This document shows, piece by piece, positions 31,867 through 41,016 of a DNA stretch of 64,000 nt. This DNA is from Bradyrhizobium sp. AZCC 1610. GTDB lineage: Bacteria; Pseudomonadota; Alphaproteobacteria; Rhizobiales; Xanthobacteraceae. Both the position numbers and the translations under genes were made by a program. The DNA lies in NCBI RefSeq assembly GCF_036924515.1, contig NZ_JAZHRR010000001.1, positions 1,025,001 through 1,089,000 of the forward strand, written 5' to 3'. Numbering within the stretch: the stretch's first letter is position 1; each line of letters starts with the position of its first letter. The notes under the pieces were generated by a model. The model was not told the origin of the DNA. It saw only the letters and a program-made list of their open reading frames with translations, and made no database searches.

Positions 31867-33669
31867 ATGACCGTTCAAACAGACAAACGTCCCGCGGCAA
31901 TACGCGTGGTCATCCCGTTCGTGTTTCGCCACTGGCTGCAACAGCCCGGCCGCGCCGCCGTCGTCGCCGGCGGCCTGCTGGGCGCGACCGCGGCCGACCT
32001 GTTCATGCCGATCTTCTCCGGCCGCCTGGTCGATGCGCTGACCTTGGGCGCTTCGGACGCGGCGGCGCGGCATGCCGCGTTCGTTGCCTTTGGCGGGATC
32101 GTGGCGCTCGGCCTCATATCGATGATCCTGCGGCTGACCGGCCTGCAGGCGATCGTGCCGTTCACGCTGAAGACGATGTCCGACGTGTCGCGCGACGCGT
32201 TTGCGCGCGTGCAGCGTTTCTCGACCGACTGGCACGCCAACAGCTTTGCAGGATCAACCGTGCGCAAGGTCACGCGCGGCATGTGGGCGCTCGACCTGCT
32301 CAACGACACCATCCTGATGGCGCTGGCGCCGTCGCTGCTAGTGCTGCTGGGCTCGATGATCCTGCTCGGGCTGCACTGGCCCGTGCTCGGCGCGGTGATC
32401 GCGGTGGGCACGGTGATCTACGTATCGATGACGCTGGCGTTCTCGATGAATTATATCGCCCCCGCCGCGCGCGTCTCCAATGCCTGGGACACCAAGGTCG
32501 GCGGCACGCTGGCGGATGCTTTGACGTGTAACGCCGTGGTGAAGTCCTTCGGCGCGGAAGCGCGCGAGGATGCCCGGTTGGCCGGCGTCATCGGACGATG
32601 GCGCACGCGCGTGCAGCGGACGTGGTACCGTTACAATTACACCTCGACGGCACAGCTCGCGGTGTTGCTGTGCTTCCGCGGCTCGGTGATCGGCGGTGCG
32701 ATCCTGCTGTGGATCGCCGGCCGCGCCACGCCGGGCGACGTCACCTATGTGCTGACCAGCTACTACATCATCCACGCCTACCTGCGCGACGTCGGCATGC
32801 ACATCAACAATCTGCAGCGTTCGGTCAACGACATGGAGGAGCTGGTCGCGATCCATGGCGAGCCGATCGGCATTGCGGATGCGCCTGATGCAAAACCGAT
32901 CGACATCCAAGGCGGCTGCATCGTGTTCGACGACGTGACGTTCCATTATGGCGGCCATCGCGCGCCGCTGTATGACGGCCTGTCGGTGGAGATCCGCGCC
33001 GGCGAACGGGTCGGCCTGGTCGGCCGTTCCGGTTCCGGCAAGACCACCTTCGTCAAGCTGGTGCAGCGGCTCTACGACGTTAGCGGCGGCAAGATCCTGA
33101 TCGACGGTCAGGACATCGCGAAAGCTGAGCAGCATTCGCTGCGCAGCCAGATCGCGATCGTGCAGCAGGACCCGATCCTGTTTCACCGCACGCTGGCCGA
33201 GAACATCGCCTATGGCCGGCCCGGCGCCAGCACGCCGGCGATCGAGCAGGCGGCGCGGCTCGCCAACGCGCACGACTTCATCCTGCGGCTGCCGAAGGGC
33301 TACAGCACGCTGGTCGGCGAACGCGGCGTCAAGCTGTCGGGCGGCGAGCGACAGCGCGTCGCGTTGGCGCGCGCGTTCCTGGCGGACGCGCCGGTGCTGA
33401 TCCTGGACGAGGCGACCTCGAGCCTCGATTCGGAATCGGAAGGCTTGATCCAGCAGGCGATGGAGCGGCTGATGAAAGGGCGCACCTCGATCGTGATCGC
33501 ACACCGGCTATCGACGGTGCGCAGCCTCGATCGCATCCTGGTGTTCGATCGCGGCGAGATCGTCGAGCAGGGGACCCACGCGGCGCTGACGGCGCGACCC
33601 GGCGGCCTCTATCGTGGGCTGTTCGAGCTGCAGGCGACCGAGTTCGGCCGCATCTCGGCGGCGGAGTGA
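31867..33669 (+). CDS. ABC exporter, half-transporter (MsbA-type)
   Basis: The product is 600 residues with a six-helix membrane domain (about 15-320) followed by an ATPase domain. Walker A GRSGSGKTT, signature LSGGERQRVALARAF, Walker B VLILDEATSSLDSES and the switch His in VIAHRLSTV are all intact. It works as a dimer moving lipids, peptides or drugs out of the cytoplasm. ATG 31867 is chosen over 31828 by resemblance of the N-terminus to relatives; neither has a strong ribosome site. It stands alone, and the substrate cannot be read. Confidence 0.9.
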   Translation: MTVQTDKRPAAIRVVIPFVFRHWLQQPGRAAVVAGGLLGATAADLFMPIFSGRLVDALTLGASDAAARHAAFVAFGGIVALGLISMILRLTGLQAIVPFTLKTMSDVSRDAFARVQRFSTDWHANSFAGSTVRKVTRGMWALDLLNDTILMALAPSLLVLLGSMILLGLHWPVLGAVIAVGTVIYVSMTLAFSMNYIAPAARVSNAWDTKVGGTLADALTCNAVVKSFGAEAREDARLAGVIGRWRTRVQRTWYRYNYTSTAQLAVLLCFRGSVIGGAILLWIAGRATPGDVTYVLTSYYIIHAYLRDVGMHINNLQRSVNDMEELVAIHGEPIGIADAPDAKPIDIQGGCIVFDDVTFHYGGHRAPLYDGLSVEIRAGERVGLVGRSGSGKTTFVKLVQRLYDVSGGKILIDGQDIAKAEQHSLRSQIAIVQQDPILFHRTLAENIAYGRPGASTPAIEQAARLANAHDFILRLPKGYSTLVGERGVKLSGGERQRVALARAFLADAPVLILDEATSSLDSESEGLIQQAMERLMKGRTSIVIAHRLSTVRSLDRILVFDRGEIVEQGTHAALTARPGGLYRGLFELQATEFGRISAAE

Positions 33670-33732
33670 TGTGCGTTCTTGCAGTCCTGCTCGGTGTCGG
33701 AATATGTTTCAGGCATCGAGAGGACTTGCGCG

Positions 33733-34134
33733 ATGCGCTGGTTTCGCAAGGGTCGGCAGCCGGATGTCTGGGAAGTCGCCGACGATCAGCCGTTGGGCGA
33801 TATCGGCGCGGCCCACAAGATTCGCGACATCTGTGCTTCCGCAGGTGCCATCGCGGAAAAGATGGCGGCGGCCGGCGGGCGTGATGCCGAGAAGAAGCAA
33901 GTCGCCGATGCCCAGCGATGCGAGGCCGCCATCAAGCGCGCGCTCGAAGTAGCGATGCAAATCTCCGACGATTCGATGCGTGACGTTTCAGTGAGCCAGA
34001 TCATCAAGCTGTGCGTGCAGGTGGATCATCTGAAGACCGCGAGGGTCCTGCTTCGCGCAATACAGTCGGAAAAGACGAGGGCGGAATTGGTGGCCGATCA
34101 CCCGAAGCTGATCGATCAGGATGCCGCCAACTGA
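33733..34134 (+). CDS. Small hypothetical cytoplasmic protein
   Basis: The product is 133 residues, charged and mostly helical (KIRDICASAGAIAEKMAAAGG, then RCEAAIKRALEVAMQISDDS), with no membrane segment or signal. I do not recognise the family. AGAGGA lies 8 bases before ATG 33733. It follows the ABC exporter by 63 bases on the same strand. Its 3' end overlaps the end of the opposite-strand permease gene by 19 bases. Confidence 0.6.
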   Translation: MRWFRKGRQPDVWEVADDQPLGDIGAAHKIRDICASAGAIAEKMAAAGGRDAEKKQVADAQRCEAAIKRALEVAMQISDDSMRDVSVSQIIKLCVQVDHLKTARVLLRAIQSEKTRAELVADHPKLIDQDAAN

Positions 34135-35048
34135 GGCGGTTCGCGATCGCGTTGCGGCGGCGACGGCGCGGCCTTGGCGCGCGTGCGCGTCGAGATCGCG
34201 ACCGTCACCACGACGGCGGCGGCGAATAGCAGGATCTGCAGCGTGATGGTTTCGTCGTTGAAGAACGCCGCGAGCGCAAAGGTGACGAAGGGTTGCAGCA
34301 ATTGGATCTGCGACACCCGCGCGATGCCGCCCATCGCCAGCCCCGCGTTCCATGCGAAGAATCCGATCCATTGCGAGAACAGCGCGACATAGAGCAGCCC
34401 GAGCCATGGCTTCAGGGCTATCTGGCCGACATCGTGCGGCATGGTCAGCACTGCCGCCGGTATCGAGAGCGGCAGGCCGATGACGAGAATCCAGCTAATG
34501 ACCTCCCAGCCCGGCATCTGCGATGTGAGCCGACCGGAAAACGCATAACCGATTGCGGCCACGGCGACGGAGGCGAACAGAAACAGGTCACCGGCCGCGA
34601 GCGCACCGCCGCCTTGACGCAATGCAAACATGATCACTAGCGCCGCGCCGGCGACGGAGGCGATCCAGAACAGCGGCCTCGGCCGTTCATGGGTGATGGC
34701 GACGGCGGCGAGCGCGGTGGCGATCGGCAGAATCCCGAGCACCACACCGCCATGCGAAGCGTCGACCCGCTGCATCCCGAGCGACATCAGAAGCGGAAAC
34801 AGGATGGCGACGCAGAGCATGGCGATCACGAGTTGCGGCCACAGCGCGCGGGGCGGCAGCGGGCGGCGCAACATGAGGAGGAGCGCCAGCGAACACAGCC
34901 CTGCGATCGCTGTGCGCAGCGAGGTCAGTGCAATCGGATCAATTTCCGCAACCGCGATCCGCGTCGCCGGCAGCGTGCCGCCGAAGATCGCCATGCCGAT
35001 GAAGCCCAGCAGCAGGCCGAGACGCTCGCGTGACGCAGGGGAGGACAT
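34116..35048 (-). CDS. EamA/DMT-family permease
   Basis: The product is 310 residues with ten hydrophobic helices in two EamA repeats: the first begins LGLLLGFIGMAIFGGTLPATR, the second ends in QIQLLQPFVTFALAAFF. Such permeases export amino acids or other metabolites across the inner membrane. A charged Pro-rich tail follows the last helix. It converges on the small hypothetical gene with 19 bases of overlap at the 3' ends. About 70 bases separate it from the TauE/SafE gene upstream on the same strand, so the two could be one operon. Confidence 0.9.
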   Translation of the reverse strand: MSSPASRERLGLLLGFIGMAIFGGTLPATRIAVAEIDPIALTSLRTAIAGLCSLALLLMLRRPLPPRALWPQLVIAMLCVAILFPLLMSLGMQRVDASHGGVVLGILPIATALAAVAITHERPRPLFWIASVAGAALVIMFALRQGGGALAAGDLFLFASVAVAAIGYAFSGRLTSQMPGWEVISWILVIGLPLSIPAAVLTMPHDVGQIALKPWLGLLYVALFSQWIGFFAWNAGLAMGGIARVSQIQLLQPFVTFALAAFFNDETITLQILLFAAAVVVTVAISTRTRAKAAPSPPQRDREPPQLAAS

Positions 35049-35120
35049 GAGGCGATTGGTTAGCTGTTTTGCTTGCCAGCGTACAGCAATCTACTCGGAG
35101 CACATGGCGGCTATGCGCCA

Positions 35121-35864
35121 CTACCTCGGAGCAATGCTGCTCCACACCAATCCGGCGCCTGACAGAAACAGCAGCGCCAGCACGACGTCGTAGAAATTTC
35201 GGTCGTTCAGGGCGTGGTAGGTGCGCATGCCGAGGCGGGCGCCGATCAGCGTGCCGGGCAACGCCAGCATCGCCAGCCAGAACACGTCCAGCTTTACGAA
35301 ACCGCTGGCGATCTGCAGGCAGAGCGCGGCGCCGAGCACGCTGCCATTGAAGATCTGGAAAACGCTGCGGCGCTGATCCTTGGTCCAGCCGCGGATGCTG
35401 GCCCACAGGGTCGGCAGCGGGCCGGACAGGCCGGCAAGGCCGCCGAGAATGCCGCCGGCAAATCCGACGCCGGCGTCGGCGATGCGGCCGCCGAAATGAA
35501 AGGCCATCGGCTTGCGGATGAAATAGAGCGCGGTCGGAAACACCAGCAGCATCACGCCGACGCTGAGCTTGAAGGTCTGCGGATCGGCGCGCGCGACCAA
35601 TAGTGCCCCGATCGGCATGCCGACAAGTCCGCCGGCCACGAACGGCAAAGCCAGCTTGAAGTCGAGCAGCTTCCACATCGACGGCAATGTCGAGATCTGC
35701 GAGCTGACCGAACAGATCAGCACCAGCGGCACGGCAATCGCCGGCGGCAGGATGTATAGCCAGATCCCCAGCGCCATCAGCGCCGTGCCGAAACCGGCGA
35801 GGCCTGAAACGAAACCACCGGCGAGCGCGCCAGCAAGCAAAATCGCGTAGGTGGCGACGTCCAT
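35121..35864 (-). CDS. TauE/SafE-family permease
   Basis: The product is 247 residues with about seven or eight helices in the TauE/SafE pattern: GALAGGFVSGLAGFGTALMA at the start, GGLVGMPIGALL, and GGILGGLAGLSGPLPTLWASIRG opening the second repeat. Members move sulfite, sulfonates or other small anions, mostly outward. ATG 35864 is chosen; the GTG one codon before is possible. No sulfur gene is adjacent, so the substrate is open. Confidence 0.9.
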   Translation of the reverse strand: MDVATYAILLAGALAGGFVSGLAGFGTALMALGIWLYILPPAIAVPLVLICSVSSQISTLPSMWKLLDFKLALPFVAGGLVGMPIGALLVARADPQTFKLSVGVMLLVFPTALYFIRKPMAFHFGGRIADAGVGFAGGILGGLAGLSGPLPTLWASIRGWTKDQRRSVFQIFNGSVLGAALCLQIASGFVKLDVFWLAMLALPGTLIGARLGMRTYHALNDRNFYDVVLALLFLSGAGLVWSSIAPR

Positions 35865-35967
35865 CACTGTGTCTTTTTCTTGATCATTGCCGCGACGTTT
35901 ACGCGACGCGGCGGACAGGTACTATCGCAATTGAAGCCTTCAACAACAACCCGGTGGAAACGGCTCA

Positions 35968-36529
35968 ATGAGTACAACTCCTTCGAAAACCTTTCTTGTC
36001 TGTCACGGCGCGTGGTCCGCAGGCTGGGCGTGGAAGCGACATCGTGCTGATCGGCCACAGCTATGGCGGCATGGTTGCGACAGGCGTCGCCGACCGTGCG
36101 CGCGACAAGGTCAGGCAGTTGATCTATGTCGACGCCTTCGTGCCCGGCGACGGCCAGTCGTTGCTGGATCTGAATCAGGCGGCCGTGTTGCGGATGCAGG
36201 AACTGGCAAAGTCCGGCGGCTGGCGCGTGCCGCCGAATCCGACGCCATCGGATACGTCGCCTGCAGATGTCGAATGGCTCTCAACACGTCGCGTCGACAT
36301 GCCGATCAAATGCTTCGAGACCAGGCTCAAGCTGCAGGGTGGGCCGCTGACCCTGCCACGTAGCTACATCTACGCCACGCGTATCACGCCGGCCGATACG
36401 TTTGGGCAGTTCGCCAGAATGACGAAGGGCGATTCCGCCTGGAGCTATTACGAGATCGACGCCAGCCATTCGCCGAATGTCACCGCGCCGGAGGCGTTGA
36501 TGGCGTTACTGCAAAAGATCGCTGCGTAG
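35968..36529 (+). pseudogene. Alpha/beta hydrolase, broken by internal deletion and frameshift
   Basis: The start reads MSTTPSKTFLVCHGAWSAGW, a normal hydrolase N-terminus, in one frame. At about 36035 the sequence jumps to DIVLIGHSYGGMVATGVADR in another frame, which then stays open to the stop at 36529. Compared with the intact paralogue at 37831, about 55 residues between the HGAW strand and the nucleophile strand are missing. The catalytic Ser (GHSYGG) and C-terminal His (DASHSP) remain. The downstream frame alone could give a short protein but without the first strands, so activity is unlikely. The remainder is well preserved, so the break looks recent. Confidence 0.8.
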
Positions 36530-36532
36530 TTG

Positions 36533-36660
36533 CGTAGCCCGGATGAAGCGCAGCGCAATCCGGGGCCGATGCCAGTCCCGGACGTCGTGCCAAATATGAC
36601 GGGTATTGAGCTAACGGAGCGCACAGATCCCGGATTGCGCTGCGCTCCATCCGGGCTACG
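36533..36660. repeat. Palindromic element, type E copy 1
   Basis: CGTAGCCCGGATGAAGCGCA and its inverse TGCGCTCCATCCGGGCTACG flank the element, with CAATCCGGG/CCCGGATTG inside. Copy 2 is at 38576-38666; the two enclose the araC-like gene and the intact hydrolase gene. Confidence 0.85.
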
Positions 36661-36747
36661 AGATGCCCCGCATACCGATTGACTCTCCGCCATCCGCCCA
36701 ACAAGCTGGCGAGCCGGTGGTCGGCGTCGATCGCGGAGGGCAGGGCC

Positions 36748-37713
36748 ATGGCGGCCAGAACGACGGTAGGCGTCGAGACGTGGTCGACCGGTCTGGTCGA
36801 GCCTGAACGACGCCTGGACTATTGGATCGGCGCCGTCTGCGAATGTTTTCTCGAAATGGATATCACGACGCAGGTCCGCTCGGGCTTCGATTGCTCCGTT
36901 CAGCGCGGGCAACTCGACACGATCGGCATCAACCGCGTGCAGGGATCGGCGCAGCACGTCTACCGCCGCAAAGCCAGCGTCGCCCGCAGCACGTCGAACT
37001 ACTATTATTTGCTGTGCAAGACCGACAACGACTGGACGGTCATGCAGAACGGTCACGCGTCGCGGATGCGGCCGATGGATCTCGTCCTGCTGGATTCCCG
37101 GCGCTGCTATGAATTCAACTTTGCGGTGACCGCAGACACGCTGTCGCTGGAGCTGCCGATCCACTGGGTCGAATCCTGGATCACCGATCCCGAGCGGCGC
37201 ATCGGGCAGCGCATCGACGGGCGCGCCGGCTGGGGCGCGGCGCTCAGCGCATTTGCCTGCCAATTGACTCCGCAGCTCGCCACGGACCAGCCGCTGCCGG
37301 CGCGGGTGCTGACCGACCAGCTCGGCGCGCTGCTGGCGCTTGGGTTCGGCAGCGAGATTCCGGCCACGCCCGCCGAGCAGCGCGATGCCGCAAAACTCTT
37401 GGACCAGATCGGCCGTGCCATAAGGCTGCGCTACGCCGAGCCGGGACTGACGGCTGTGGCCGTCGCGGAGGATTTGCGTGTCTCGGAGCGGACCTTGCAC
37501 CGCTGCCTCAACAAAGTGGGCCTGACGTTTAGCGGGCTGCTCAACGATTGCCGGATGGCGGCGGCGCGCAGGATGCTGAGCGAGCCGCGGTTCGATCGCA
37601 TCAGGATCAGTGGGATCGGACTGCGTGTCGGCCTGTCCGATCCATCCCACTTCATCCGCCAATGCCGCAAGTTTCTCGGCATGACCCCGGGCGCATTCCG
37701 GCGGCAGCGCTGA
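36748..37713 (+). CDS. AraC-family transcriptional activator
   Basis: The product is 321 residues. The N-terminal 190 residues form a cupin-like sensor domain (VFRAD-type relative with LVLLDSRRCYEFNF), and the C-terminal 100 carry the double helix-turn-helix (LTAVAVAEDLRVSERTLHR, then ISGIGLRVGLSDPSHFIRQC and FLGMTPGAFRR). GGAGGG precedes ATG 36748. It lies between a broken and an intact alpha/beta hydrolase gene and is followed 117 bases later by the intact one, its most likely target. The inducer is unknown. Confidence 0.9.
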   Translation: MAARTTVGVETWSTGLVEPERRLDYWIGAVCECFLEMDITTQVRSGFDCSVQRGQLDTIGINRVQGSAQHVYRRKASVARSTSNYYYLLCKTDNDWTVMQNGHASRMRPMDLVLLDSRRCYEFNFAVTADTLSLELPIHWVESWITDPERRIGQRIDGRAGWGAALSAFACQLTPQLATDQPLPARVLTDQLGALLALGFGSEIPATPAEQRDAAKLLDQIGRAIRLRYAEPGLTAVAVAEDLRVSERTLHRCLNKVGLTFSGLLNDCRMAAARRMLSEPRFDRIRISGIGLRVGLSDPSHFIRQCRKFLGMTPGAFRRQR

Positions 37714-37830
37714 GGCGTTATTGTAGCGCCCCTTGGCGCAATCCGGCGATGACACTGGCCGAATCCGGCCATCCACGCGAGACGCCGTCTCTATCAAGGT
37801 TCGATTTTGCGAAATCGAGGGGAGACGGGA

Positions 37831-38559
37831 ATGGCAGACACTTACGTACTGGTTCACGGCGCGTGGCACACCGGCGCCGAAATGGAAGCGGTGGCCGGGC
37901 ATCTTCGCAAGAGCGACCACATCGTGCATTGCCCAACGGTGGCCGGCAACAACAAGGACGACGATCGCGAGACGATTGGTCTCGAGCAGGCGATCTCGTC
38001 GATCGTCACTTACATCGAAGCGAACAATCTGCGCGACATCCGCCTGGTCGGCCACTCCTATGGAGGCATGGTGATTTCGGGCGTCGCCGACCGCCTGACG
38101 GACCGGATCAAACGCCTTGTCTATGTCAACGCCTTTGTCCCACTGGATGGGCAGTGCCTCAACGACATGGTGCCGCCGCACTACGTTGGACTGTTCGATG
38201 CCGTGGCCGCTGCCAACAACAACGCCGTGATGCTGCCGTTCGAAATCTGGCGCGACGCCTTTATCAACGACGCCGACCTCGAACTGGCGAAGTCCGCCTT
38301 CGCCAAACTCAATCTGCATCCCTACAAGACATTCACCGACAAGATCACGCTGAAGCGGGCCCTGGCGGAACTGCCGGTCGGCAAATCCTATGTCAATTGC
38401 CAGCAGGACATCGCCCTGCCGCACAGCATGCCATGGCATCCGCGGTTGTCGGAACGGCTGGGGCTTTTCCGGCTGGTCGAATGCAACGGCAGCCACGAGA
38501 TGTTCTTCAGCAATCCGGCAAGGCTGGCGCAGGCGATTGCGGAGGCGGGTCGCGACTGA
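37831..38559 (+). CDS. Alpha/beta hydrolase, intact
   Basis: The product is 242 residues. The N-terminus YVLVHGAWHTGAEM carries the oxyanion-hole region, the nucleophile Ser is in LVGHSYGGMVISG, and the catalytic His is in CNGSHEMFFSNP near the end. It resembles the esterase group that includes plant methyl-salicylate esterases and EstC-like enzymes. GGGAGA is 6 bases before ATG 37831. The broken relative lies 1.9 kb upstream, beyond the AraC gene, so one copy may have become redundant. The natural ester is unknown. Confidence 0.9.
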   Translation: MADTYVLVHGAWHTGAEMEAVAGHLRKSDHIVHCPTVAGNNKDDDRETIGLEQAISSIVTYIEANNLRDIRLVGHSYGGMVISGVADRLTDRIKRLVYVNAFVPLDGQCLNDMVPPHYVGLFDAVAAANNNAVMLPFEIWRDAFINDADLELAKSAFAKLNLHPYKTFTDKITLKRALAELPVGKSYVNCQQDIALPHSMPWHPRLSERLGLFRLVECNGSHEMFFSNPARLAQAIAEAGRD

Positions 38560-38575
38560 GATCGATGCGCGAACG

Positions 38576-38666
38576 CGTAGCCCGGATGGAGCGCAGCGCA
38601 ATCCGGGAGCGGTCCGCCAGCAACTGACAGTGGCCCCGGATTACGCTGCGCTCCATCCGGGCTACG
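38576..38666. repeat. Palindromic element, type E copy 2
   Basis: CGTAGCCCGGATGGAGCGCA opens it and TGCGCTCCATCCGGGCTACG closes it, inverted. It starts 17 bases after the hydrolase stop and ends 60 bases from RNase P RNA. Confidence 0.85.
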
Positions 38667-38688
38667 GGTTGCGTTGGTTGAAATGGCG

Positions 38689-38718
38689 AAGGGTCCGGCG
38701 TGTTCGCGCCGAACCCTT
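38689..38718 (-). terminator. Terminator of RNase P RNA
   Basis: AAGGGTCCGGCG and CGCCGAACCCTT form a 12-bp stem (one G:T type mismatch) with a 6-base loop, just beyond the 3' end of rnpB on the minus strand. The U-run is weak. Confidence 0.6.
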
Positions 38719-38726
38719 CATTTTAG

Positions 38727-39143
38727 AGCATCAGCCAGCCTGTAAGCCGGGTTCTGTAGGGCACCATTCTTGCGAATGGTACGTGACGGCCATTCCTCTG
38801 GGACCATGTTTGCACATGGCCTCGAGCAACCTACCCGGACGGCGAGCCTGACATCGCCCTGCGGTGTTATCGCTTCTCGCGAACTTACCGCGTTGCCGTC
38901 CCTATTCGGTTTTGCTCCCGGTGTGGTTTGCCATGCCGGTTCCGTTGCCGGACCCGCGGTGCGCTCTTACCGCACCTTTTCACCCTTACCTCCTCCGGAG
39001 AGAAGGCGGTTCGTTCTCTGTGGCACTTTCCCTGGGGTCACCCCCGCCGGACGTTATCCGGCACCGTATGTCGATGGAGCCCGGACTTTCCTCCCCCGCA
39101 GCCTTTCGACCGTAGCGGGAGCGGCCGTCCGGCCGACTGACGC
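38727..39143 (-). ncRNA. rnpB: RNase P RNA, class A
   Basis: Read on the minus strand, the sequence opens with a GC-rich P1 helix region, then GGGGGAGGAAAGTCCGGGCTCC, the near-universal 5' core of bacterial RNase P RNA. It ends ACAGAACCCGGCTTACAGGCTGGCTGATGCTC, the conserved 3' core. The 417-base length is normal for class A RNA. It is the ribozyme that cuts the 5' leader of precursor tRNA, with protein RnpA encoded elsewhere. The 5' end is set from a possible promoter (TTGACG at 39177-39172), so it may be off by several bases. Confidence 0.93.
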
Positions 39144-39212
39144 CTTAAGGCATGGGGGTTGGGGGGCGTGGCGTCAAGCCGCCAAACCAAGCAAAATAAA
39201 CTATCCTGAAGA

Positions 39213-39239
39213 TGTCGTTTGGCGTTGGCTCCGTTCGAC
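39213..39239 (+). promoter_or_regulatory. Candidate ECF-sigma promoter of the DGPF/sigma pair
   Basis: TGTCGT (39213-39218) and CGAC (39236-39239), 17 bases apart, resemble the ECF42 promoter described in Streptomyces (TGTCGA in -35, CGA in -10). The start codon at 39279 is 40 bases on. Confidence 0.45.
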
Positions 39240-39278
39240 TGGGTGTCGGCGATCCAGCCGATCAAAGGGAGTAATGAG

Positions 39279-39629
39279 ATGCAGTACCTGCTGTTGATCT
39301 ATCGGAACGAAGCCGAAATCGGCAAAATGGGCCCTGCCGAGCGGAAGCAAGTGACCGCCGACTACGGCGCATTCACCCAGTCCATCGTTCAAAGCGGCCA
39401 TTTCAAGGCCGGCGACGGCTTGCAGCCGACGACGACCGCGACCACGGTGCGGGTTCGCGACGGCAAGATGCTGACCACGGATGGTCCATTCGCGGAGACG
39501 CGCGAGCAACTCGGCGGCTACTATCTGGTCGAGGCCAAGGATCTCGACACGGCCCTCGGCATTGCCGCGCGCATTCCCGGCGCCAAGTCGGGTTCGATCG
39601 AGGTCAGGCCGGTCATGGTCTATGATTGA
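39279..39629 (+). CDS. YCII/DGPF-domain protein partnered with an ECF sigma factor
   Basis: The product is 116 residues. It begins MQYLLLIYRNEAEIGKM and has TDGPFAETREQLGGYYLVEAK, the DGPF motif that names this YCII subgroup, then EVRPVMVYD at the end. These small proteins are encoded beside ECF42-type sigma factors and are likely part of their signalling or target set. GGGAG is about 9 bases upstream of ATG 39279. Only 6 bases separate its stop from the sigma gene start, so the two are cotranscribed. Confidence 0.88.
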   Translation: MQYLLLIYRNEAEIGKMGPAERKQVTADYGAFTQSIVQSGHFKAGDGLQPTTTATTVRVRDGKMLTTDGPFAETREQLGGYYLVEAKDLDTALGIAARIPGAKSGSIEVRPVMVYD

Positions 39630-39635
39630 CGGCGC

Positions 39636-40874
39636 ATGACGCCCATCGAAATCGAAAAGATCTTTCGCGACGAGGCGGGGCGGGCGCTGGCCACGCTGAT
39701 CCGCCTCGTCGGCGATTTCGATCTCGCCGAGGATGCCCTGCAGGATGCTTTTGCGGTGGCGCTGGAGCGCTGGGCTACCACTGATCTGCCATCCAATCCG
39801 CGGGCCTGGCTGGTCAATGTCGGGCGCAACAAGGCGATCGATCGCGTGCGCCGCAATGTCGCGTTTCGCGGCAAGCAGCAGGAACTGACGCATGAAATCC
39901 TGCTTAATGCGTCGGCGCCGTACGAGGCCGCCGACGGCGTGCTCGACGACGACATGTTGCGGCTGATCTTCACCTGCTGCCACCCGTCCTTTGCCGCCGA
40001 GGTTCAGGTCGCGCTCACACTGCGCACGGTGTGCGGGCTCTCGACAGCGCAGGTGGCGCGGGCGTTTCTCGCAGGCGAAGACGCGATGGCGCAGCGCCTG
40101 GTGCGCGCCAAGCAGAAAATCCGGCTCGCCGGCATCGCTTACGAGGTTCCGGAACGCGAAGCGCTGGAGCCGCGGTTGCGCGGCGTGCTTGCGGTAATCT
40201 ATCTCGTCTTCACCGAAGGCTATGTCGCAACCTCCGGCGAAGATCTGATGCGGCCTGATCTTGCGCGCGAGGCGATCCGGCTGGCGCGGCTGCTCGACGC
40301 GCTGATGCCGGGACGCGGCGAGATCAAGGGGTTGCTGGCGCTGATGCTGTTGCATGATTCACGCCGCGCCGGCCGCGAAACCGCAGGCGGCGATATCGTG
40401 CTGCTGGAAGAGCAGGACCGCACGCTGTGGGACAAGAGCCAGATCGCCGAAGGCTTGATGCTGGTGGAGGACGCGCTGCGGATGCCGGGGCGGCCGCAAT
40501 CCTACGCGGTGCAGGCGGCAATCGCCGCGCTGCATGCGCGTGCGCCCAGTTATAACGATACCGATTGGCGGCAGATCGCCGGCCTCTATGAAGTGCTGCT
40601 CCGGATCAGCCCGTCGCCGGTGATCGAACTCAACCATGCCGCCGCAGTGTCGATGGTCGACGGTCCGGCGCGGGCGCTCGACCTGATCGATGCGCTGGAG
40701 GCGCGCGGCGGGCTGAAGGGCTATGAGCTGCTGCCGGCCGTGCGCGCGGATTTGTTGCGCCGGCTCGGCCGGCGCGTTGCGGCGCGCGAAGCATATCAGG
40801 CGGCGACGACGGCAACGCAACTCGAGCCGTTGCGGCGATTTTATGCGCGGCGGATCGCGGAGCTGGGTTCTTAG
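39636..40874 (+). CDS. ECF42-type RNA polymerase sigma factor
   Basis: The product is 412 residues. Region 2 ([29 protein letters not shown]) and region 4 ([43 protein letters not shown]) lie in the first 190 residues. The remaining 220 residues are a helical, TPR-like extension, typical of ECF42 sigma factors, which have no anti-sigma factor and depend on this tail. The preceding DGPF gene fits. It directs RNA polymerase to a small regulon, probably including its own operon. The environmental signal is unknown. Confidence 0.92.
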   Translation: MTPIEIEKIFRDEAGRALATLIRLVGDFDLAEDALQDAFAVALERWATTDLPSNPRAWLVNVGRNKAIDRVRRNVAFRGKQQELTHEILLNASAPYEAADGVLDDDMLRLIFTCCHPSFAAEVQVALTLRTVCGLSTAQVARAFLAGEDAMAQRLVRAKQKIRLAGIAYEVPEREALEPRLRGVLAVIYLVFTEGYVATSGEDLMRPDLAREAIRLARLLDALMPGRGEIKGLLALMLLHDSRRAGRETAGGDIVLLEEQDRTLWDKSQIAEGLMLVEDALRMPGRPQSYAVQAAIAALHARAPSYNDTDWRQIAGLYEVLLRISPSPVIELNHAAAVSMVDGPARALDLIDALEARGGLKGYELLPAVRADLLRRLGRRVAAREAYQAATTATQLEPLRRFYARRIAELGS

Positions 40875-40875
40875 C

Positions 40876-40991
40876 CGTCATGCCCGGGCAGAAGCGCGAA
40901 GCGCGTCTTCGCGCTAGATGTCCCGGGCATCCACGTCTTCCCCTTCGTGTGAGCCAAAGACGTGGATGGCGGGACAAGCCCGGCCATGACG
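40876..40991. repeat. Palindromic intergenic element, type B copy 2
   Basis: It opens CGTCATGCCCGGGC and closes GGCCATGACG with CCACGTC/GACGTGG inner arms, like the copy at 7228-7331. It fills the gap between two convergent genes, so a role in termination is possible. Confidence 0.8.
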
Positions 40992-41016
40992 ATAGGGGTA
41001 CAGATCGGAGCTGGAT

